From Anaerolineaceae bacterium (GTDB lineage Bacteria > Chloroflexota > Anaerolineae > Anaerolineales > Anaerolineaceae): a stretch of DNA of 11,420 nt. The translations under genes were made by a program, and so were the position numbers. Numbering within the stretch: the stretch's first letter is position 1; each line of letters opens with the position of its first letter. Shown here piece after piece: positions 1-5,537 of this stretch. Where the stretch lies: positions 1 through 11,420 of the forward strand of contig PMIV01000108.1 in NCBI GenBank assembly GCA_003158355.1. Reading direction: 5' to 3'. The notes below the pieces were generated by a model, which was not told where the DNA came from, searched no databases, and was given only the letters and a program-made list of their open reading frames with translations.

Positions 1-521
1 CCGATGCGGCCGCCTCTTTTCAGAAATTCGAGCGTGTTCAGGGCAAAATATACTCCCGTTTTCTGACGGGCTTTTTCAGCTACTGTTTTACACTCCTGGA
101 GCGATCCACCCACAGCAGCAACTCTGCTCGCGGCCAGTACCTGAAATCCCATTGCCATGCTGGCGCTTTGAGAATCTACTAACTCGATATGGCTGCTTTT
201 AAAACTTTGGCGTGCCTGGATGGCAGAATCCATTGTGCCGGACAATTTTGCGGAAATATGCACACTTAAAATTTCATAACCTTCGTCTAGGCATTGGGCA
301 TAAAGTTGTTTAAACTCAGCGGGAGTCGCTTGCGAAGTGCTTGGCATTTCTTTTGCGGTTTTCAAACGAGTATAAAATTCAATGGGACTGATATCCAGAC
401 CATCTCGTAAGGTTTCGTTCCCCCAGATGAGGTGTAAGGGCAGGACCCGAATCGGGGATTCAGTTAACAATTCAACGGGTATGTTGGCAGTACTATCGGT
501 TACAACCATTACTTTAGACAT
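1..521 (-). CDS. DegV family fatty-acid-binding protein, 5' part only
   Basis: The gene begins at ATG 521-519 and runs off the left edge after 173 complete codons. I translated it by hand. Three DegV-family hallmarks are visible: an N-terminal V-V-T-D-S-T-A strand and turn, the central P-S-T-S-Q-A-T-P loop (near residues 67-74) that lines the lipid site, and T-L-E-F-L-K-R-G-G-R-I at the edge, which opens the second domain. DegV/FakB proteins bind a fatty acid and, in Firmicutes, present it to the kinase FakA for phosphorylation. Whether this one has a FakA partner cannot be seen here. The start is supported by GGAG six bases upstream and by an in-frame stop just before it. The gene is divergent from ffh. 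The family assignment is secure; the lipid specificity is unknown. Confidence 0.93.
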   Translation of the reverse strand, partial: MSKVMVVTDSTANIPVELLTESPIRVLPLHLIWGNETLRDGLDISPIEFYTRLKTAKEMPSTSQATPAEFKQLYAQCLDEGYEILSVHISAKLSGTMDSAIQARQSFKSSHIELVDSQSASMAMGFQVLAASRVAAVGGSLQECKTVAEKARQKTGVYFALNTLEFLKRGGRI

Positions 522-579
522 TTCAATCTCCAATAACCATTAATATGATTGATTAACCCAGAGAATTAGATTTGGTTGC

Positions 580-608
580 ATAAAAAGGATCTAAAATGTA
601 AGCTTCAA
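580..608 (-). promoter_or_regulatory. Possible promoter for the DegV-family gene
   Basis: On the minus strand there is a TTGAAG -35-like box (608-603) and a TTTTAT -10-like box (585-580), 17 bases apart, about 60 bases upstream of the start codon. Each box matches the sigma-70 consensus at four positions, and the region is AT-rich. This is a weak call based only on position and spacing. Confidence 0.3.
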
Positions 609-641
609 CGTGCATTTTTAGAGAGGTTTATTGGCTTTTCC

Positions 642-670
642 TTGACCTTTACACCTATCCGGGCTAAAAT
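642..670 (+). promoter_or_regulatory. Sigma-70-type promoter for ffh
   Basis: A TTGACC -35 box (642-647) and a TAAAAT -10 box (665-670) are separated by exactly 17 bases. Each matches consensus at five of six positions. Transcription would begin near 677, giving a leader of roughly 45 bases before the preferred ffh start at 723. It sits in the 201-base divergent gap between the DegV gene and ffh. The rest of that gap is AT-rich, with no other gene seen. Confidence 0.7.
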
Positions 671-722
671 CCGACACTGACCGTCTGATATGGGCGGATA
701 TTCTTTAAGGAAAATCAGCGCA

Positions 723-2045
723 TTGTTCGAGAATCTGACTGGACGATTAAACGACATTTTTCAACAACTGCGGCGCAGAGGCAAACTTTCTGCCGCAGAT
801 GTGGATGCCATGCTGCGCGAGGTTCGCCTGGCGCTGCTCGAAGCGGATGTTAATTACGGCGTCGTCAAAGAGTTCACAGCCAGCGTACGCGAACGGGCCA
901 TTGGCGCAGAAGTTTCACAGGCGCTCAATCCGGCGCAACAAGTCATCAAGATCGTTCATGAAGAATTAATTAAAACGCTGGGCGAACCGCAGAAACTAAA
1001 TCTGAGCGGTGTAAAACCCGTTGCAGTAATGTTGGTTGGCCTGCAGGGCTCTGGTAAAACCACGGCGGCTGCCAAACTGGCTCGAAAATTACGCGCTGAG
1101 GGTGAACGCGTCATGCTGGTTGCCGGTGACCCTTACCGACCTGCAGCTGTAAAACAATTGCAAACGCTGGGCGAAAAGATTGGTGTTGAAGTTACAACCG
1201 ATCCGGCGCTGAAACCACCTGAACTGGCTGCACGTGCTTTCGATAAGGCCCAAAAAGGCGGCTTCACGGTGGTAATCATCGATACCGCTGGCCGGTCTCA
1301 ACTGGATCAGCCCCTGATGGATGAATTACAATCCATCGCTAAAAAAGTGAAACTGAGTGAAACCCTTTTGGTTGTTGACGCGATGGTCGGGCAAGAAGCC
1401 TTACATATCGCTGAAGGATTTCGCGACGCAATAAAAATTTCCGGTCTGATCATGACCAAAATGGACGGCGATGCCCGCGGCGGTGCGGCAATTTCTGTGC
1501 GCAGCGTTACCGGTGTCCCCATCAAATATCTGGGAGTGGGCGAAGGTGTGGAAGCACTGGAAACCTACGATCCGGGGCGATTGGCGTCGCGAATTTTGGG
1601 AATGGGTGATATGATTGGATTGATTGAAAAAGCGGAAGCTGCTTTCGATCAGCAATCACAAAAAGAACAGACAGATCGAATGCTCAAGGGGCAATTTTCT
1701 CTTGAGGATTATTCACAACAGTTGAAACAACTGCGAAAAATGGGATCACTGCAACAGGTGATGGATATGCTGCCCGGTGGTATGGGGCAGGCTGCCAAGA
1801 ATGTCGATCCTAAAGAAGCGGAAGTCCAGCTCAAACGGACTGAAGCGATCATCAATTCAATGACCCTGAAAGAACGGCGTGAACCCGATCTTCTCAATGC
1901 ATCACGAAGACGACGAATTGCCAGAGGATCAGGAACAGATGTGCAGGATGTCAATCGGATGATCAAACAGTTTCGCGATGCGCAGCGTTTGATCAAAACT
2001 TTTCAGAAAACAGGCGGGAGAGGAATCTCTCGTATGTTCAAGTGA
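723..2045 (+). CDS. ffh: Signal recognition particle GTPase Ffh (SRP54)
   Basis: Ffh binds 4.5S/SRP RNA and signal sequences on ribosomes and, with receptor FtsY, delivers nascent membrane proteins to the translocon. From the preferred TTG start (440 residues, a normal family length), the N-domain opens with F-E-N-L-T-G-R-L. The G-domain carries the P-loop G-L-Q-G-S-G-K-T-T (about 106-114), D-T-A-G-R (187-191) and T-K-M-D-G (245-249). The M-domain follows, with the RNA-binding S-R-R-R-R-I-A-R-G-S-G segment (about 394-404). An upstream in-frame ATG at 690 would add 11 residues unlike the family and has no Shine-Dalgarno sequence. TTG 723 has AAGGA at 707-711, an 11-base gap that is rather long, so the start is likely but not certain. 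A good promoter precedes it. The M-domain C-terminus is less methionine-rich than in many homologues. Confidence 0.97.
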   Translation: MFENLTGRLNDIFQQLRRRGKLSAADVDAMLREVRLALLEADVNYGVVKEFTASVRERAIGAEVSQALNPAQQVIKIVHEELIKTLGEPQKLNLSGVKPVAVMLVGLQGSGKTTAAAKLARKLRAEGERVMLVAGDPYRPAAVKQLQTLGEKIGVEVTTDPALKPPELAARAFDKAQKGGFTVVIIDTAGRSQLDQPLMDELQSIAKKVKLSETLLVVDAMVGQEALHIAEGFRDAIKISGLIMTKMDGDARGGAAISVRSVTGVPIKYLGVGEGVEALETYDPGRLASRILGMGDMIGLIEKAEAAFDQQSQKEQTDRMLKGQFSLEDYSQQLKQLRKMGSLQQVMDMLPGGMGQAAKNVDPKEAEVQLKRTEAIINSMTLKERREPDLLNASRRRRIARGSGTDVQDVNRMIKQFRDAQRLIKTFQKTGGRGISRMFK

Positions 2046-2128
2046 TCAAAAATGAAACGGCGGATAGCGCCCCCTTCAGCGTGCCCTCGCCAAAGTGGAG
2101 TTTTTGTGGTCACATCAATTTTTGATCA
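2043..2128. repeat. 11-bp inverted repeat flanking the ffh-rpsP gap
   Basis: TGATCAAAAAT at 2043-2053 (starting on the ffh stop codon) is the exact reverse complement of ATTTTTGATCA at 2118-2128. A 64-base interior that is GC-rich on its left half separates them. The arms could pair in the ffh-rpsP transcript and bring the rpsP ribosome binding site (2144-2148) near the base of a long stem. No U-tract follows a GC-rich stem, so it is not a standard terminator. Function is unknown; a chance match of this length in AT-rich DNA is possible. Confidence 0.5.
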
Positions 2129-2157
2129 TTTTAGAAATTAAACAGGAGAAGTGCTCG

Positions 2158-2487
2158 ATGGTTAGAATTCGTTTACGCAAAACTGGAATGCGACACCAGC
2201 CAAGTTATCGTATCGTAGTTGCGGATGTTGAAAGCCCCCGCGATGGTCGCTTTTTGGAAATTGTCGGCACCTACAATCCAACCACAGACCCATTCACAAT
2301 TGAAGTCAAAGAAGAAAAAGTTTACGGTTGGATGAAGAACGGTGCGGTTCCCAGTGAATCGGTTACCCGGATCTTCCAAAAAGTGGGCTTGATCGACCGC
2401 TTTGACCGCTTCAAAAAAGGCGAAGCTCTGGAAGGCCTTTTAGTAGAAGCCAAAGCTGCATACGAAAAGCATGCAATTAAAGCATAA
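2158..2487 (+). CDS. rpsP: 30S ribosomal protein S16
   Basis: S16 is an early-binding small-subunit protein needed for 30S assembly. The 109-residue product opens with M-V-R-I-R-L-R-K-T-G, followed by the family's Y-R-I-V-V-A-D, S-P-R-D-G-R and I-G/V-G-T-Y-N-P blocks and the W-M-K-N-G-A-V-P-S-E segment. It is longer than the usual 80-90 residues through a lysine/alanine-rich C-terminal tail, which is common in several phyla. ATG 2158 is chosen because AGGAG lies at 2144-2148 and because the conserved N-terminus starts there. The in-frame GTG at 2095 would add an unrelated hydrophobic stretch. It lies 112 bases after ffh and 30 bases before khpA, in the classic ffh-rpsP-KH-rimM order. Confidence 0.97.
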   Translation: MVRIRLRKTGMRHQPSYRIVVADVESPRDGRFLEIVGTYNPTTDPFTIEVKEEKVYGWMKNGAVPSESVTRIFQKVGLIDRFDRFKKGEALEGLLVEAKAAYEKHAIKA

Positions 2488-2517
2488 GGCTTTTCTCGAA
2501 TCACTCGAGGAGGAACT

Positions 2518-2754
2518 GTGAAAGAACTGATCGAGTACATTGCATTGTCACTTGTCGATGATCCCTCCCAGGTTGTGGTTAATCAAAACCACAATGGGGG
2601 CCGCGAGACTCTCGAATTGCATGTCGCAAAAGAAGACATGGGGCGTGTAATTGGTAAGGGCGGCCGTGTTGCAAATGCCATGCGCATTTTGCTGCGGGTT
2701 GCTTCGGCGCGTGAAGGGAAACAAGCTTCGCTGGACGTTGTTGAACCTCGATGA
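2518..2754 (+). CDS. khpA: KH-domain RNA-binding protein KhpA (YlqC family)
   Basis: This is a 78-residue single KH domain with the RNA-gripping G-x-x-G loop as I-G-K-G-G-R at residues 45-50 and the following helix V-A-N-A-M-R. KhpA proteins bind RNA, often as a heterodimer with KhpB (EloR/Jag), and in Gram-positive bacteria affect cell division and elongation. The gene regularly sits between rpsP and rimM, as here. The GTG start at 2518 has a strong AGGAGG at 2508-2513, only four bases upstream, which is somewhat close. Its TGA stop overlaps the rimM ATG (ATGA), implying translational coupling. Identity is secure from motif, length and context; the RNA targets are unknown. Confidence 0.94.
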   Translation: MKELIEYIALSLVDDPSQVVVNQNHNGGRETLELHVAKEDMGRVIGKGGRVANAMRILLRVASAREGKQASLDVVEPR

Positions 2755-3314
2755 CAAAAAGTCTGGGCTCTAACGAAGTAAAAGTTCGAAAATCAGGCTC
2801 GCCCCAATCCGGCGAGCCTTTGTCCATTGCCGTTGGAAAGATCCGCAAGCCGCATGGTGTAATGGGAGAAGTCGTTTTTGAACCTTTCCCGGAATACATG
2901 GTTGTTTTAAAAAAAGGGAAAGAGTTACTGGTCGGCAAGAAAAAAGACACTTACACAATTCGATCTGTTCGCAAAATGGACCAGAATTATTTAATAGCAT
3001 TTCAAGGGCTGGATGATTGTGATGAAGTGGGTCATTTACGCAACCAGCTCGTTTATTTTGAACCAGAACAATTGGAAGACCTCCCTAAAGGCAAGCATTA
3101 CCCTCATCAAGTGTTGGGAATGCACGTAATTGATGAAAAAGGTGAATCTGTAGGCCAGTTGGTGGAAGTTTTAATCACCGGGGCAAATGATGTGTACGTG
3201 GTCAAGAATGAAGGCGCTGATGACGAGATCTTGCTTCCTGCAATTGAGTCAGTGATCTTGAAAGTAGACAGCGACAAAAAGGTGATCACCGTCAGGCTGC
3301 CGATCTGGGAATAA
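2751..3314 (+). CDS. rimM: 16S rRNA processing protein RimM
   Basis: RimM binds ribosomal protein S19 in the 30S head and promotes 16S maturation. The 187-residue product has the N-terminal beta-barrel signature G-K-I-R-K-P-H-G-V-M-G-E-V (residues 29-41). Its C-terminal PRC-barrel domain carries Y-P-H-Q-V-L-G-M (117-124), T-G-A-N-D-V-Y-V-V (143-151) and L-L-P-A-I (161-165). The ATG at 2751 overlaps the khpA stop and has no Shine-Dalgarno sequence of its own, as expected for coupled translation. It gives about 23 residues ahead of the conserved domain, rich in Ser, Gly and Lys, that most RimM proteins lack. An alternative TTG at 2820 would remove them but also lacks a ribosome binding site. 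A strong hairpin lies in this extension. The usual following gene, trmD, is absent. Confidence 0.95.
   Translation: MTKSLGSNEVKVRKSGSPQSGEPLSIAVGKIRKPHGVMGEVVFEPFPEYMVVLKKGKELLVGKKKDTYTIRSVRKMDQNYLIAFQGLDDCDEVGHLRNQLVYFEPEQLEDLPKGKHYPHQVLGMHVIDEKGESVGQLVEVLITGANDVYVVKNEGADDEILLPAIESVILKVDSDKKVITVRLPIWE
2795..2819 (+). repeat. GC-rich hairpin inside the 5' end of rimM
   Basis: AGGCTCGCC (2795-2803) and GGCGAGCCT (2811-2819) form a perfect 9-bp stem with a 7-base CCAATCC loop. It lies within the coding sequence for the N-terminal extension of RimM, just before the conserved domain and directly before the alternative TTG codon at 2820. Only three T residues follow in a row, so termination is doubtful. 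It may affect RNA stability or translation of rimM. Confidence 0.6.
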
Positions 3315-3324
3315 GTGAGTGGGG

Positions 3325-4434
3325 ATGGAGAAACAGGCTTACTGGGTAGGGTTCAATTTGGTGCGCGGAATTGGTTCTGTGCGCATGAAAAATATTTTAG
3401 ATTATTACGGCAGTCTGGAAATTGCCTGGGATGCCCCGGCAAGTGGTTTGACTGCGGCTGGTCTGCCGGCTCGTGTGGTTGAAAACTTTATTCAGGTGCG
3501 CAGCAGTGTGAACCTTGAAAAAGTGATGGAAAAGATCACATCGCAGGGCGTGCAAGTTTACACCTGGGACGATGATATTTACCCAAAAAGATTAAAAGAA
3601 ATTGCACAACCTCCACCAGTCCTTTTTGCCAAAGGATCGATTAATGTTGAAGATGATTGGGCTGTCTCTGTTGTGGGTACGCGCCGGATTACTCCTTATG
3701 GCCGGCAGGTAACCTCAGAAATTGCCCGTTTTTTGGCGGAAAATGGGATTACAGTTGTCAGCGGACTGGCGCGGGGCGTGGATGCCATTGCGCACCAAAC
3801 GGCTTTACAGAGCGGAGGCCGCACGATTGCGGTGTTAGGCAGCGGTGTGGATGTGGTTTACCCACCGGAGCACCGCAAACTGGCTGAGGAGATTTCCGTT
3901 CAAGGTGCAGTGATCAGTGATTACCCGATGGGAACTCAACCGGAAAGTACAAATTTTCCACCGCGTAACCGCATCATTGCCGGTCTCTCTCTGGCAACGA
4001 TTGTTGTTGAAGCAGGTGAGACCAGCGGTGCATTGATCACGGCCAAATTTGCAGTTGACCAGGGGAGGGATGTGTTTGCCGTCCCTGGCAGTATACTTAC
4101 ACCGCAAAGCGAAGGCACCAATCATCTGATCGAAGAAGGTGCCCGCCCGCTTTTACGTATGAGCGAGATCCTGGAAGTATTGAAATTGGAAAACATTCCC
4201 GAAAAGCAAGCGAATCGGAAATCCATCACCGCTACTCAGGATGAGAAGAAACTTTTACAATATTTATCCCAGGAGCCGAAATACATTGATGAAATATGTA
4301 ATTTGTCGGGCTTGCCTATCCAGTCAGTTTCAGCTACACTCACGATGATGGAACTAAAAGGACTGGTCACGCATGTGGGTGGAATGAACTACGTTGCGGC
4401 TCGAGAACAAAAAGCTACTTATAAGGTTAATTAA
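3325..4434 (+). CDS. dprA: DNA processing protein DprA (Smf family)
   Basis: DprA binds incoming single-stranded DNA during natural transformation and loads RecA; many non-competent bacteria also keep it. The 369-residue product has an N-terminal SAM/HhH-like region (V-R-G-I-G near residue 14). A Rossmann-like DNA-binding core follows, with S-V-V-G-T-R-R-I-T-P-Y-G (about 115-126), V-S-G-L-A-R-G-V-D-A-I-A-H (145-157), F-P-P-R-N-R-I-I (211-218) and a S-G-A-L-I-T-A (234-240) helix. The C-terminal 70 residues (E-E-K/D-E-I...L-S-G-L-P...L-T-M-M-E-L-K-G-L-V) form the DML1 winged helix found in full-length DprA. ATG 3325 is preferred over the in-frame GTG at 3319; neither has a strong ribosome binding site. 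It starts 10 bases after rimM and ends immediately before the next ATG. No other competence genes are visible. Confidence 0.96.
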   Translation: MEKQAYWVGFNLVRGIGSVRMKNILDYYGSLEIAWDAPASGLTAAGLPARVVENFIQVRSSVNLEKVMEKITSQGVQVYTWDDDIYPKRLKEIAQPPPVLFAKGSINVEDDWAVSVVGTRRITPYGRQVTSEIARFLAENGITVVSGLARGVDAIAHQTALQSGGRTIAVLGSGVDVVYPPEHRKLAEEISVQGAVISDYPMGTQPESTNFPPRNRIIAGLSLATIVVEAGETSGALITAKFAVDQGRDVFAVPGSILTPQSEGTNHLIEEGARPLLRMSEILEVLKLENIPEKQANRKSITATQDEKKLLQYLSQEPKYIDEICNLSGLPIQSVSATLTMMELKGLVTHVGGMNYVAAREQKATYKVN

Positions 4435-5526
4435 ATGTCAGGACACTATTATGCTGTAATCATGGCCGGAGGCGGGGGTACCCGTTTATGGCCGCTCTCT
4501 CGAAAAGACAAACCCAAACAATTCTTGAACCTGGTAGGAGAACGAACTTTATTCCAGATCGCGGTTGACCGTTTGGATGGGTTATTTGCGCCTGAAGATA
4601 TCTATGTGGTCACTGTAGCGGACCAGGCGGAACAATTGCATTTGCAATGCCCAGAGCTACTTACTGAGAACTTTCTCATTGAACCAATGCCGCGCGGAAC
4701 AGCCTCTGTGGTGGCCATGGCAGCCACTGCAATTCAGAAGATCGATCCGCAAGGGGTGATGGTAGTTTTGACTGCGGATCATTATATACAGAATGTAAAT
4801 ACGTTTCAGAATGTCTTGCGGGCTGGTTACCAGGTGGCTCTAAAGGGGCACCTGGTTACTTTGGGAATTCCTCCACTTTATGCTGCAACCGGATATGGCT
4901 ATATCGAGAGTGGCGCGAATATTGGTCAATTTGCAGGGTTGGATGTTTTTGACGTCAAAGAATTTAAAGAAAAACCCGATGTAGAAACCGCTCAGGTATT
5001 TTTAGAAAAAGGTGGATATTTTTGGAATTCGGGAATGTTCATCTGGCAAGTGGATGTGATCTTGGATCGGATCAAGCTTTTCATGCCTGATTTATCCATT
5101 AAGCTTTCAAAAATTCGTAAAGAGATCGGCCGCGATCATAGCAGTGAATACTTTCGAGAAATTTGGCAAAGCATTATTCCCGAAACGATTGATTATGGTA
5201 TTATGGAAAAGTCTGATCATTGTGTGGTACTTCCCGCAGGTGATTTACAATGGAATGATGTAGGGAGTTGGGATTCACTTTTTGATGTTGTTGAACCAGA
5301 TGCTCGTGGAAATATCATCATTAATGCGCACCAGATCGGGCTCGAAACCAATAATTCGTTGATATGTTCAACAAACCCAGATCGCCTGATCGTGGCAATT
5401 GGGATGGAGAACGTAATTATTGTTGATTCGGGTGATGCATTACTGATCTGTCAAAGGGGTGAAAGCCAAAGGGTGAAGGATCTTGTGAAATACCTAAAAG
5501 AACATCACCTAACCCCTTTCTTATAG
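4435..5526 (+). CDS. Mannose-1-phosphate guanylyltransferase
   Basis: The enzyme joins mannose-1-phosphate and GTP to make GDP-mannose, a precursor of polysaccharides, glycolipids and compatible solutes. The nucleotidyltransferase signature G-G-G-G-T-R-L-W-P-L-S-R spans residues 12-23, with K-P-K-Q at 26-29. T-A-D-H (residues 113-116) is the metal/nucleotide site, usually P-A-D-H in this family. F-K-E-K-P-D (177-182), W-N-S-G-M-F (197-202) and W-N-D-V-G-S-W (273-279) are all typical of the ManC/GMPP group. At 363 residues it is the short form, without the C-terminal phosphomannose isomerase cupin of bifunctional ManC/AlgA. ATG 4435 directly follows the dprA stop, with AAGG eight bases upstream. 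Its own stop overlaps the topA ribosome binding site. A sugar-nucleotide gene between dprA and topA is unexpected. Confidence 0.93.
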   Translation: MSGHYYAVIMAGGGGTRLWPLSRKDKPKQFLNLVGERTLFQIAVDRLDGLFAPEDIYVVTVADQAEQLHLQCPELLTENFLIEPMPRGTASVVAMAATAIQKIDPQGVMVVLTADHYIQNVNTFQNVLRAGYQVALKGHLVTLGIPPLYAATGYGYIESGANIGQFAGLDVFDVKEFKEKPDVETAQVFLEKGGYFWNSGMFIWQVDVILDRIKLFMPDLSIKLSKIRKEIGRDHSSEYFREIWQSIIPETIDYGIMEKSDHCVVLPAGDLQWNDVGSWDSLFDVVEPDARGNIIINAHQIGLETNNSLICSTNPDRLIVAIGMENVIIVDSGDALLICQRGESQRVKDLVKYLKEHHLTPFL

Positions 5527-5537
5527 GAGAGGTCTCT

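Noticed and set aside
690..722. Upstream ATG as the ffh start
   Set aside because: No Shine-Dalgarno sequence, and the added residues do not resemble Ffh N-termini; the conserved sequence begins at TTG 723.
2095..2157. GTG 2095 as the rpsP start
   Set aside because: It would add 21 residues unlike S16. AGGAG at 2144-2148 and the conserved M-V-R-I-R-L-R start support ATG 2158.
2046..2157. SRP RNA or another structured RNA gene next to ffh
   Set aside because: None of the conserved SRP RNA hairpin sequence elements are present, and the space is too small once the rpsP ribosome binding site is allowed for.
2795..2822. rimM hairpin as a rho-independent terminator
   Set aside because: Only three consecutive T residues follow the stem and it lies inside an open reading frame, so efficient termination is unlikely.
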